Assembly (NCBI RefSeq): GCF_000499845.2
Contig: NC_023758.2
Coordinates: forward strand, 11,691,927 to 11,755,926
Direction of reading: 5' to 3'
From: Phaseolus vulgaris
Taxonomy: Eukaryota > Streptophyta > Magnoliopsida > Fabales > Fabaceae
DNA: 64,000 nt
The position numbers and the translations under genes were made by a program. This document shows, in pieces, positions 1 to 9,567 of the stretch. The notes under the pieces were generated by a model. The model worked only from the letters and a program-made list of their open reading frames with translations, did not search any database and was not told where the DNA came from. Every line of letters begins with the position of its first letter. The first letter of the stretch is position 1.

Positions 1-752
1 ATATTTGTCAGGCCCAGCTTGGATTTGAGAGTAGAGAACTGTGCGGAAGCAAGGGGCTTGGTGAATATGTCAGCAACTTGCATTGCAGAAGTAATGGGCA
101 GCAATTTGAGGAGACCAGAGTTAAGTTTTTCACGAACTAGGTGACAATCAATTTCGATGTGCTTGGTTCGTTCATGAAAAACTTGATTGGAAGCTATTTG
201 AAGGGCAGATTTGTTGTCACAATATAGGTTTGCAGGCTGGGAGAGAGGAAGATGTAAATCCTGAAGGAGGTAGGACAATCATTGTAGCTCACATGTGGTG
301 GTGGCAAGTGCTCTATACTCGACTTCAGAAGAGCTGCGGGAGATAGTTGGCTGCTTTTTTGATTTCCATGATATTAGGGAGTCGCCTAAATAGATGGAAT
401 ATCCAGTGACAGATTTGCGTGTGGTAGGGCATGTTGCCCAGTCAGAGTCACTAAAACCACAAAGGTGAAGTGAACTAGTGTGAGAAAAATATAGTCCTTC
501 ACCAGGGGTGCCCTTGAGGTAACGCAAAAGACGGGAGACAGCTTGCTGATGATGAGTTGTGGGTGCAGATATGAATTGGCTTAAATTGTGGACAGCGAAG
601 GCGATGTCTGGTCGCGTGTTGGTTAAGTAAATGAGATGTCCAAGGAGTCGTCTGTATTGGGAAGTGGCATCAGCATCGAGAGGTGAGCCTTGGTCGGGAG
701 AGAGACGGGAGGTGTGAGTCATAGGAGTGGCCACAGGTGCAGAGTCAAGCAT
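1..752 (-). pseudogene. Copia RT C-terminus and RNase H, cut by window edge
   Basis: Contains YRRLLGHLIYLTNTRPDIAF, LLRYLKGTPG, the RNase H start FSDSDWATCP, TGYSIYLG, SRSSSEVEYRALA and, after a stop, [23 protein letters not shown] and ADIFTKPL up to the window edge. The stop is TGA at 279-281, where the family has Trp, so it is a point nonsense change. An Ala of the usual EAEYRAL motif is Val here. Confidence 0.9.
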
Positions 753-2004
753 GCCAGTTTCTTGAAGGAGATCCAGAGTATACTCGTTGACTTAAATGAA
801 GACCAGTACTATTGCGAGCAATTTTCAGTCCCAAAAAGTAGGTGAGATTACCTAAATTTTTTATCTTGAAGTGATGGTGAAGGGATGCAGTAATTTTATT
901 GATTTCCTCCGTGTCATCACCAGTTAAGAGTAAGTCATCAACATAAACAAGAATAACAGTGAGTTTATCATTATTATATTTAAGAAAAAGAGAGTGGTCA
1001 GCAACAGAGATAGAGTAATTATTTGATAAAAGAAAAGTAGAAAGTTTTGCGTACCATTGACGACCAGCTTGACGAAGACCATACAAAGACTGTTGAAGCT
1101 TGCAGACATGCTGGGGAGAAGGAAGAGAGAGACCAGGTGGGGGGGTCATGTATACCTCTTCATGGAGATCACCGTGAAGAAAGGCATTATTGACATCAAG
1201 TTGTTTTAAAACCCAATTTTTGGTAGTGGCAACAACAAGGAGAAGGCGGACGGTAGTGAGTTTAGCAATAGGTGCAAAAGTGTCTAAGAAATCAAGTCCT
1301 TCATGTTGGGTGAACCCTTTGGCAACAACTCTAGCTTTGTGGCGCTCAACAGTGCCATCAGAATGATATTTAATTTTATATACCCATTTACAACCAATAG
1401 TTTTCTTTCCTGGAGGGAGAAGGGTAAGTTGCCAAGTATTGTTAGCAGCAAGAGCTTGAAGCTCAGCTTGCATGGCAGATTGCCAAGAAGCATGTTTGGA
1501 GGCTTCAGTATAGGTGCGAGGTTTAGGATGAGAATTGATAGAGGAAATAATATTTCTAAAATTAGAAGATAAGGAATTGTAAGACAAGTAATTATGAATA
1601 GGATATCTACTACTTACAGTGTTCGTTGCTGTGTGGAAATCGCCAAGATAGGCAGGTTGTCGGTGAGGACGAGTTGATCTTCTTGGAAATTGGGGTGAGG
1701 TGCTTCCTGGAGGTGCAGGAGGTGATGATGCTGGTGGAGGTGCAGTGTTGGATGCAGGAGCAGAGACATTATTTGCCGGAAAATCAGAGGATAATAAGGC
1801 TGGTGGAGGGGTAGTATTGGGTGCAGGAGTAGAGGCACACGGCTCGGCAGAAGGTGCAGGAGTAGAGGCACACGGCTCGGCAGGAGGTGCAGTATCAGAA
1901 AAAAAAATCAAGAGCAGAATTATATGCGTTAGAAATAGGGAGAGATAAAGTGTTGGGGTCCCTAGGCAAGCCACTATCCAATTTATATGGAAAATGGGTT
2001 TCAT
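745..2004 (-). pseudogene. Copia reverse transcriptase (RVT_2)
   Basis: A 419-residue frame. The first third is a low-complexity Pro/Ala/Ser/Thr linker, followed by the copia RT: QAMQAELQAL, the NNTWQL start, KWVYKIKY, KARVVAKGF, the conserved FAPIAKLTTVRLLL, QLDVNNAFLHGDL, LYGLRQAGRQW and the catalytic VYVDDLLLTG near 930-950. The frame ends in a nonsense tail after HLSQRVY. The expected continuation lies in the frame of the next piece, so a short (probably two-base) deletion lies near 784. Closest in type to common plant copia Pol proteins. Confidence 0.92.
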
Positions 2005-3370
2005 GAAAGATTACATGTCTTGATATCTCTATGCGATGAAACTTTAAATTTAAGACAATATAACCTTTTGTATTTTGCGGGAAACCAAGAAAAATACCTT
2101 TGATAGATCTATCATCTAATTTCTTCCTATGTGCAGTAATGGTACTAGCATAGCATAGGCAACCAAACACTTTTAAAAAAGAAATGTCATACGGTTTTCC
2201 AAACAATTGTTCATGAGGAGTGATGTTATTAAGTAATGGAGTAGGAATAGAATTTATTAAGAAAACAACATGATTTACAGCAAATTCCCAAAAGATAGAA
2301 GGAAGATTTGCTTGAAAAAGTAAGGCCCTGGTTACATTTAGTATGTGTTGATGTTTACGTTCCACAATGCCATTTTGTTGTGGTGTTTCAACACAAGATG
2401 TTTGATGTATAATTCCCTTTGAAGCATAAAAACTTGACATAGCAAACTCAACACCATTGTCAGTACGAATCGTTTTGATATTAGTTTGAAAATGATTTTG
2501 AACAAAAAGAGTGAAGTTAATGATGTGCGGACGCACTTCAGATTTATTATCCAACAAAATAACCCAAGTATAGCGCGAGTAATCATCAACAATAGTTAAG
2601 AAATAACGAAAACCTTGCATAGAAGTTATGGAACAGGGACCCCAAATATCAAAGTGTACAAGATCAAAAATAGCAGAGGTAGCAGTAGTACTTAAAGTGA
2701 AAGGAAGTTTCTTCTGTTTTGCACGACTACAAGTGTCACATACATGATGAGTATCAATAGTAATAAAAGGTAATTGTTTGTGTAAGACATGTAATCTTTC
2801 ATGTGAAGGGTGCCCCAGTCTATAGTGCCACAATGTTTTGTCCGTGATATTACAATTAATAAGAGGAGCAAAATTATGTGGTTTAGAGCGATTAGAAGCA
2901 GGCAAGGTAGTGACAGGGTACAAGCCACCAGTGGCTTCAACTGTACCAATCCTCTCTTGGGTGAGATTGTCCTGTATAATGCAGTGAGTTAAAGTGAAAG
3001 TTAAAGTGCATTTAAGTTGGTGTGTGAGTTTAGAAGCAGATTTTAAGTTTAATTGAAAATGAGGCACATATAACACATCAGACAAATAAAACTTGGCCGA
3101 AAAATGTACTAAACCAGAATATGTGGCATAAACAGTTTGACCATTTGGGAGACTAATTAAGACAGGTTTGATTTTAGTCCAAGTAGTAAAAGCGCTCAGA
3201 TTGTGGCAAACATGATCAGTGGCACCAGAATCAACAATCCAAGATTCTTTTATAGCAGATAATGAAGAGAAAAACTTACCCGTTGAAGATTGCTCGGTAT
3301 TGGTGATTTTATCTGCCGAGAAGGTTCCGACTTGATTAATTTGAGCGTGAGGGGCAGGATCCTCAAGGTT
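1895..3370 (-). pseudogene. Copia protease, GAG-pre-integrase and integrase
   Basis: Continues in the gag frame past the TAA at 3371. The protease motif IVDSGATDHV lies near 3205-3240, followed by the LYVPHF protease C-terminal motif, the GAG-pre-integrase zinc region (LWHYRLGHPSHERL, then CDTC) and the integrase core with FDIWGP, IRTDNGVEF and ETPQQNGIVER, which supply the D, D, E residues. The frame ends at 1895 just after nine consecutive T (minus strand). The proline/threonine-rich linker to RT continues in another frame, so a homopolymer slip is the likely break. The protein would cut the polyprotein and insert element DNA. Confidence 0.92.
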
Positions 3371-4505
3371 TTACTGACGCAAAATGTTGGTCAGGAATTG
3401 ACACTGCTGTGGTGTAAGTTGAATCCCCTTTACATCATGTTCTTTAGAAAAAGACTCAAAAGAAGGGTTAGTAGTAAACATATTGTTGGCTTGGGATGTC
3501 CTATTGATGGATTTGTAGCCAGGAGGAAACCCATGTTTTTTATAACAGGTGTCGACAGTGTGGCCAAGACGGTTACAAAAAGTGCAAATTTTTCTAGTAA
3601 AAGAAAACTTTGAGGTTTTAACATCACCAGAAGGAAAACCCACCTTTCGAAAACAAACAGCTTCAGTATGACCGTACTTACCACAAAAATTGCATGTAGT
3701 AGTGCGACTACTGTTAAGACTATGAAGACTAGGGGCAGGAACATTAGTGGATAATTGTCTCTCTTGTTGAACAACTAAGGAAAATTTTTTGGATATGGCA
3801 GGAATGGGATCCATGAGCAAAACAGGAGAACAAATATTTTTATACTGATCATTTAATCCTCTTAAAAATTGCATAGCACGATCCTCACACTTTCTTTGAT
3901 TTATAATAGAAATGACAGAACAAGAACATTTTACTGGGCATGTGCACATAGGATTAGGTCTAAAATTCTCTAATTCGTCCCAAATAATACGCAATTTTGT
4001 AAAATACTCTGTGACAGACATATCCCCCTGGTTTAAAGAAATAGCCTCAAATATCAAATCAGAAATGCGAGATAAATCCCCTTGTGAATATCTAACTTTT
4101 AAATCATTCCAGATGTCAAAGGCTATGTCCATCCAAACAATGCTTTGCCTAATAGGGATTGAAACAGAGTGTACTAACCAAGAGACAACCATGTTGTTAC
4201 AGCGTGTCCAAGATGAGAAAGTGGGATCATTCCTTTGTGGGCATGGGTGTGAGCCAAGTATGAATTCCACTTTGTTCTTGGCACTAAGAGCAGTGATGAA
4301 GGACCAACTCCACGAATGGTAGTTTGTTGAATCAAGAACAGGTGACACCAACGAGGTTGCGGGGTTCTCGCTTGGGTGTAAGTATAGAAAGTTGTTCATC
4401 GACTGTTCCAAAAGGGTTCATCGGTGTAGGGTTTCCATTTGAAGAGGAAGTCGGTGTGGGGTTTCCATTTGAAGAGGAAGCCGGTGTGGGGATTTCATCA
4501 GCCAT
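3371..4505 (-). pseudogene. Copia gag (UBN2-like, two CCHC knuckles)
   Basis: The 346-residue frame from 4411 contains the copia gag start region (LHPSENP, then NYHSWSWSF), a UBN2-like gag core at about residues 30-200, and two CCHC knuckles at about residues 240-253 (CNFCGKYGHTEAVC) and 276-289 (CTFCNRLGHTVDTC). A better start is ATG at 4503-4505, which opens MADEIPTP followed by a ten-residue block present twice. It lies in another frame, so a one-base indel near 4400 separates it from the rest. The frame ends at TAA 3371-3373, yet protease continues in the same frame directly after it. Gag would form the particle shell and bind element RNA. Confidence 0.9.
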
Positions 4506-4845
4506 CGTCTACAAGGTTTTAAAGAAAGAAAAAAAAAACAAAAAAAAAACAAAAACCAAGAACAACAAAGAGGGAAATAAAAATCAGAGAGAAGCGCAGC
4601 AGAGCTCTTCTACCAAAGTGGACTTTAAGCCTAACTCAACCCCATAAAACCGGCTCATAGGGTTGAGGTTTGCACCCACTTATATACAATGAAAGGCTCT
4701 AATCTCTAGTCGAGGTGGGATCTCCAACACACCCCCCTCACGCCGAGACTGCCAACTCGTGCGTGGGACTATATATTATGGGTGGTCCGATAGCGGGTGG
4801 CACGATAGGCCCAACACAAACACTCGCTAGGATAGGCTCGAAATG

Positions 4846-4857
4846 ACTCTGATACCA
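4846..4857 (-). other. Primer-binding site (initiator tRNA-Met)
   Basis: The minus strand reads TGGTATCAGAGT, eleven of twelve bases of the standard plant tRNA-iMet PBS, directly next to the LTR. The adjoining leader (about 4700-4845) recurs at 58971-59099. Confidence 0.9.
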
Positions 4858-5138
4858 TATTACAGTAAATGAAGATGAATATTCCTTGCCTGATGTGATG
4901 CTTTAATGTAACGAACGTAATCGCACGTAGTCGTAATGGAGAAAAAAAAGGTTTTGATAAACCCTAATTGTAGAGAAAACTAAATATAAAATAAACTTTT
5001 ATTCACTTGTATATTATATAGTAAAATACATGGTGTATATATAAGAGAAAGATTAAGACCTAGCTGAAACAGAAAAGGAAGGTTGGGCCAAACAAACAAA
5101 GCCCAATAATTTAAAATGGAAAATTAAATATGTTAACA
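4858..5138 (-). repeat. 5' LTR of the copia element
   Basis: The inner edge is set by the PBS that ends at 4857. The outer edge is placed at TAACA (5134-5138), which gives the usual copia TGTTA start on the minus strand. An alternative outer edge is 5148, where the same pentamer recurs. The inner end reads TA rather than CA on the minus strand, probably a transition. The segment holds TATA-like sequence near 5030-5040. The outer boundary is inferred, because the other LTR is not present for comparison. Confidence 0.65.
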
Positions 5139-5346
5139 CATGGTAACAAGATAAAAGAAAAATGTTATTATATCTGTGAAAACTAAAAATAGCTTAACCA
5201 ACTTGCTAATTAATTATGAGTTTTACCTTTGTAAAGTTGGTGCGTCGACTTTAATTAATTTCAATAGAAAGAAAGAAAACCAGTGCTACATAAAGAAAAT
5301 AAATGAAATCTTGAGTTCACCTATTAACAAAGGTTCACACAAAAAG
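5139..5346. other. AT-rich spacer, nothing recognised
   Basis: About 200 bases between the outer end of the copia LTR and the first LINE coding similarity. No ORF, repeat or motif supports a call. Confidence 0.5.
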
Positions 5347-5781
5347 TGATAATGATGAACTCAATATGGTAGGAAAATTTCTTAGGCAAGAATTGTTGGC
5401 TGAATTAGCACTCCTAAATCGTAAAATTGAAGTTGTATATTGACAAAAGGTCAGGATAAAATGGATTAGGAAGGGAGAGATAAATTCAAAATTCTATCAA
5501 TCAACAATCAAATGGAGAGGCAGACATAATGCTCTAAATGGACTTAGGATGAGAGAAACATGATGAGGAACCAAAGATTATGAAAAATGAGATTAAAAAC
5601 CTTCTTAAGGATAGATTCTCTCAATCTGTAAATTGTAATGTCAAGTTCGAGGAGTCTCTTTTTCATTGTTATCTGGAGAAGATAATAGATATCTAATTGA
5701 ACTGATAACAAAAGTTGAAATTAGGTAAACAGTTTCGAATTGTGAGAGTAATAACAATCCTTGGTTTGATGGTTTCAATTT
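5347..5781 (+). pseudogene. LINE ORF2 fragment, first piece (before RT)
   Basis: Conceptual translation with stops gives ELLAELALLNRKIE, then a degraded IKWIRKGEINSKFYQSTIKW and RHNALNGLRM. This is the region between endonuclease and RT of plant L1-type LINEs, where GD-NSKFFH and KWRR---I-GL are typical. A second LINE at 60558-60938 (minus) carries the same segment. The piece ends at AATTT (5777-5781), the target duplication of the gypsy insertion, and the peptide (DGFNF) continues after it at 12167. Confidence 0.8.
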
Positions 5782-6535
5782 TGATGGCATTGAGCTCTTC
5801 TCTTTTGTGGTTTTTGGGTGGTTTGCGGAAGCTTAGTGGTTTGTTGATGGATCATGGCCCTCCTAGGAGGTGTGGCTGCCTTGGAGATGCATGAGAGTAG
5901 GGAAATTGAGGGAGGTTCGGCCAGCCCCTTTGGTAGGTGAAAGGATTGAAGATTAAGACATAAATCTTAGGCAAGGGAGTAAAGTATGGCTCAAGTTTGA
6001 CAGCATAACAATACTCAATTTAATCTTAGATTTACATGAGGTAGGCTCCTCCTTAAATAGCCTAAGGAGGACCGTAAATGGTAAAGCAAATGACATGCAA
6101 ATGTAAGCTAAATTACATGCAAATGTAAGCACATGGAAGCACATGGAGAACATGGCACATGGGAGCACATAGCCACCTAGCCTTCACATGGCCGACCTAG
6201 ATTAGTGTGGTAGGTTTTAGAAACCGTAACTAATCTAGGTAATCCCAACTTAATCCTAATTTGCAAAAGTAAACAAGGTTCACAATGCTATGCTATTTGC
6301 ACCACAAATAAAACTATGCTAACGCTTGATGGGCCTTCTTGGAACATCAACTCTCTTGGTCATGGACCTTGTGGTTGGTCCTAGACGCTCTTGTGGGTGC
6401 CCTTTATGCAAGGTTGGTCCTAAACACTCTTTTGGTTGCTTTTCATGCAAGGTTGGTCCTAGACGCTCTTGTGGTTGCCCTTCATGCAAGGTTGGTCTTA
6501 GACGCTCTTTTGGGTTGCTGGGGCCTCTTCCATCA
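5782..6535 (-). repeat. 3' LTR of the gypsy element (754 bp)
   Basis: Matches 11441-12166 along its whole length. Starts TGATGG and ends CCATCA on the plus strand. It carries a 39 bp tandem unit (GGTTGGTCCTAGACGCTCTT...) three times plus a partial fourth (about 6392-6520), one unit more than the other LTR. It contains a palindrome around a TATA-like AAATAG at 6050-6072 (CCTCCTTA/TAAGGAGG arms). Confidence 0.95.
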
Positions 6536-6549
6536 TCCCCTCCCTCTTG
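6536..6549 (-). other. Polypurine tract of the gypsy element
   Basis: The minus strand reads CAAGAGGGAGGGGA directly before the 3' LTR, the usual plus-strand priming site of LTR elements. Confidence 0.9.
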
Positions 6550-6849
6550 TAAAAGGATTTGTCCTCAAATCCAATGCTTCTTCTTCAACTAGGCGGGATG
6601 GTGTCCATCATCTCCTCCTTCTTGAGAAGATCTATCCTCAAATCTACAGATTTGATCTCAGATAGCAGCCTCTTGCTTCATCAAGGCTTGTCCTCCCGGA
6701 TCAAACATCCATCTATGAGAATCTTTAAACAAAGCAAATGAGTTAGTGTGAGCAATTGGATAAAACTCAATTGTATGAAGTTGCCACTTTTTTTTTTCTT
6801 TTGTCTTTGGCAACTTTTCACAATATTTCTCTTTTGATTTTTGTATGTG
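6550..6849 (-). pseudogene. Degraded C-terminal tail of the gypsy integrase
   Basis: Beyond the TAA that ends the long ORF, translation in the same frame still resembles the gypsy integrase tail (HIQKSKEKYCEKL, then MFDPGG), interrupted by further stops up to the PPT. Confidence 0.6.
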
Positions 6850-9567
6850 TTATCTAATCCTCTTATGCATTTTAAAATTTTCAATAGTGGTTACTTTTTC
6901 CTTAGGCACAATTCCTTTAGGAAATGGTAACAACTCAAAAAGAGAAAGAGGATTAAGTGCACATACAACTTCAAATGTAGAAATATTAGTAGTCTTGTGG
7001 ACTACTCTATTGTATGCATGCTCGATATGAAAAAGATACTCATCCCAAGAATTGTGGTTGTCTCTCATGATTACTCTAGGCAGAGTAGAAAGAGCTATGT
7101 TTTCAATTTTATTTTGACCATTCTTTTGAGGATGATAAGAACTTGAAGAGTACAACTTAGTTTCAAGTTTTTCCAAGAGATTCCTCAAATGATGGTCTTG
7201 AAATTTTGGAGCTCTATCCAACACTATGTTTGAAGATAATCCATGAAGACTTGTCACTTCTCTAAGGAAGAGTTTATCCATATCCATGAAAATGGAATCA
7301 AAACCTTTTGTTGTCCTAGGAAGCTCTAATATGAAATTTAGGCTTATGTCTTCCCAAGGATCATTTGCAAAAGGTGAAGGAGTATAGAGTTCATGAGACA
7401 TCACCTTAGGTGTAGTTTTAAAACAAGAAATGTATCTAGGGTAATGTCTTTGAACATCCTTTCTCATGGGTGACAAAAGTTTTCCTTTTAAAAGCTCTAG
7501 AGTTTTATCAACTCTAACTTGGCCCATGAGTTCTCCTTCATAGAGAATTTCTCTCTTATGTGCAAAGGTAGTCTCGTTGTTACAACCATTGAGAATTTGA
7601 ACACTTTGCAATGGCTGTCTTAATAAGACATGACAAGTTTCTTTAGGCACTCTCTTACATAAAAAATTGGCTTTGTAGATGCCTATAGATAACTTGACCT
7701 TCACTTGGTGATATCTTAGCACATATGAGAAATAATCCACTACATCTTTATCTATGCAAGCCTCTTTTAAGGATTTTTCTTTTTTGACTATGCTTGCAAG
7801 TGTTCCTTTACAAGAGGTAAGGCTAGGTTGTTCAACAAGAAGGATATTTTCAAAGGTATTTTTAATTCTTTTGTCTTGTTGAATGACCTTGTGGGAAGGA
7901 ACACTCTTCTCCCACGCCTTTTGTTTCCCAAGGGTTTTCTCTTTTTCTATTTTTCTTTTCTCTTCATCCCTCTTATGTTTCATTTGTATTTGGTCTTTTA
8001 CCACTTGGGAATGTGGTAAAAGACTAAGTACAAACTTTTTGTGCTTATGGATGAAGGAAATCTCGTTAGTTAGACCATCATGCAAGGTTTTCTTATCAAA
8101 TTGCCATGGTCTACCTAATAAGACATGATAAGCTTCCATAGGTACTACATCACATAAAACTTTGTCTTTGTAGTTACCTATAGAGAACTTGACTTCCACT
8201 TGGTTATCTACACTTAGTTCCCCATTCTCATTGATCCATTGTAATTTGTAAGGTTTAGGATTAGGAACTACTTGTAGATTAAGTTTCTCAACCATCCTAG
8301 TGCTACAACAATTGCAACATGATCCACTATCCACAATGAGAGAGCGTATATTTTCTAAAACATTGCATCTTGTATGAAAGATGTTCTCTCGTTGTGTTTC
8401 TAGGGATTCCCTAGGTTGATTGTTGAGGGTTCTTCGGATCATCAATAAGTCCCCATCTACAGGATTTATCCTCTCGTCTTTTCCCCCTTCCTTTTCTTTC
8501 ACACTAGGTTCGTCCTCACCACTAGTGTATTCATCTTTTCCTTTTAAGAACAAAGCTCTTTGGTTTGGACATTGTGCTTGCACATGTCCTCTTCCAAAAG
8601 ACTTAAAACACTTGGTGTCTCTAGCACGCATGGGTGGGGTGGAGGTATCCTTTACTAAAGGTTTGGTAGTTTCTTTTGGTTCTTCTCTAGATGTGCTACC
8701 TTCCCTTTTAAAATCCCTCTTGGGATAGGAGTTAGAATATGAACCTACCTTTTGACTTGAAGTTTTGCGTAAATTTTGTTGTTCAACTTTAATGCAAAGT
8801 TGAACCAAGTCATTCAAGTCTTGATAGGGGAGAAGTTCAACCCTATCTCTTATCTCAAGAGTGAGCCCACTTAGGAACCTTGCTATGGTGGTGGCTTCTT
8901 CCTCTCTAATAGAGGCTCTCATAATGTAAAGCTCCATTTTTTGCCTATACTCTTCCACACTCATATTTCTTTGTTGGAGTCTTTGGAGCTTGTTCATCAA
9001 CTCCCTATTGTAGTAGGAAGGTATGTGGCGACGTCTTAGGGCTCCCCTAAGGTCATTCCAATATTTAATGGGAGGTTTCCTATGAAGACGTCTATCTCTC
9101 TCTAAAGAGGTCCACCAATACATGGCATTTCCTTGAAAGCTAAGGGTGGCTAAGGGCACTTTTCTCTCTTCACTTACCTTATGGCAAGCAAAAAATTGCT
9201 CTACCTTCATCTCCCAATCTAGGTATACTTCTACATCTTCCTTACCATAGAAATGGGGTAGGTCAACCCTAACCTCCCTTGGGCTCTCTTGCTCTCTTCG
9301 CCTATTTCTTCTAGGGGGTGGTTGGTAGTAATCATTAATTCTAAGGATTTCCTCCCCTAGAAAGTCATGATCTTTGGAGTTAGATGCATGAGTATGTGTT
9401 TTTGAATTTTGAGATATCTCATCCTTTGTTTTAGTCAATTCATTGATTTTAGCCTCATTCTCCAATTGTCTATATGAAATCAATTGAACGTCCTTTGCAA
9501 GTTGTTTCAAAAGAGATTTTATGGACTTCACATCACTTTCAATAGATTTAGAGGAGTGAGAAGACAT
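6850..9567 (-). CDS. Gypsy Gag-protease-integrase polyprotein lacking RT (905 aa)
   Basis: One open frame. Retrotransposon gag core at about residues 100-265 (YLDWEMKVEQFF, SFQGNAMYWW, ARFLSGL). Zinc knuckle at 320-333 with the second Cys replaced by Ser (CFKSFGRGHVQAQC). Aspartic protease at about 408-513 with DSG at 413-415. A second copy of the protease C-terminal half follows at about 622-675 (KLSIGIYK against KFSIGNYK, HVLLRQP against HVLLGRP). Integrase at about 675-880 (VDKTLELLKGK, DPWEDISLNF, SYHPQKNGQ, WDEYLFHIEHAYNR). RT and RNase H are absent. The integrase has NFI where DFI is usual and K where the catalytic E is expected, so it should be inactive. After the stop near 6850 the C-terminal chromatin-side region continues, degraded. 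Gag could still package RNA using partner enzymes. Confidence 0.85.
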   Translation of the reverse strand: MSSHSSKSIESDVKSIKSLLKQLAKDVQLISYRQLENEAKINELTKTKDEISQNSKTHTHASNSKDHDFLGEEILRINDYYQPPPRRNRRREQESPREVRVDLPHFYGKEDVEVYLDWEMKVEQFFACHKVSEERKVPLATLSFQGNAMYWWTSLERDRRLHRKPPIKYWNDLRGALRRRHIPSYYNRELMNKLQRLQQRNMSVEEYRQKMELYIMRASIREEEATTIARFLSGLTLEIRDRVELLPYQDLNDLVQLCIKVEQQNLRKTSSQKVGSYSNSYPKRDFKREGSTSREEPKETTKPLVKDTSTPPMRARDTKCFKSFGRGHVQAQCPNQRALFLKGKDEYTSGEDEPSVKEKEGGKDERINPVDGDLLMIRRTLNNQPRESLETQRENIFHTRCNVLENIRSLIVDSGSCCNCCSTRMVEKLNLQVVPNPKPYKLQWINENGELSVDNQVEVKFSIGNYKDKVLCDVVPMEAYHVLLGRPWQFDKKTLHDGLTNEISFIHKHKKFVLSLLPHSQVVKDQIQMKHKRDEEKRKIEKEKTLGKQKAWEKSVPSHKVIQQDKRIKNTFENILLVEQPSLTSCKGTLASIVKKEKSLKEACIDKDVVDYFSYVLRYHQVKVKLSIGIYKANFLCKRVPKETCHVLLRQPLQSVQILNGCNNETTFAHKREILYEGELMGQVRVDKTLELLKGKLLSPMRKDVQRHYPRYISCFKTTPKVMSHELYTPSPFANDPWEDISLNFILELPRTTKGFDSIFMDMDKLFLREVTSLHGLSSNIVLDRAPKFQDHHLRNLLEKLETKLYSSSSYHPQKNGQNKIENIALSTLPRVIMRDNHNSWDEYLFHIEHAYNRVVHKTTNISTFEVVCALNPLSLFELLPFPKGIVPKEKVTTIENFKMHKRIR

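Larger units (their letters stand above)
1..5138 (-). mobile_element. Ty1/copia retrotransposon, minus strand, 3' end beyond window
   Basis: Read on the minus strand the order is 5' LTR, tRNA-Met PBS, leader, gag with two zinc knuckles, protease, integrase, reverse transcriptase and RNase H. Protease-integrase-RT-RNase H is the order that defines Ty1/copia. The 3' LTR is not in the window, so no TSD can be checked. The coding region is broken by a frameshift near the gag N terminus (about 4400), an in-frame TAA at 3371-3373, a frameshift at a run of nine A at 1899-1907, a short deletion near 784 and a TGA at 279-281, so this copy should not be autonomous. Confidence 0.93.

Noticed and set aside
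6326..6741. Cys-rich ORFs with repeated VGPRRS-type units
   Set aside because: These are translations of the 39 bp minisatellite of the gypsy LTR; the matching LTR at 11996-12307 gives the same.
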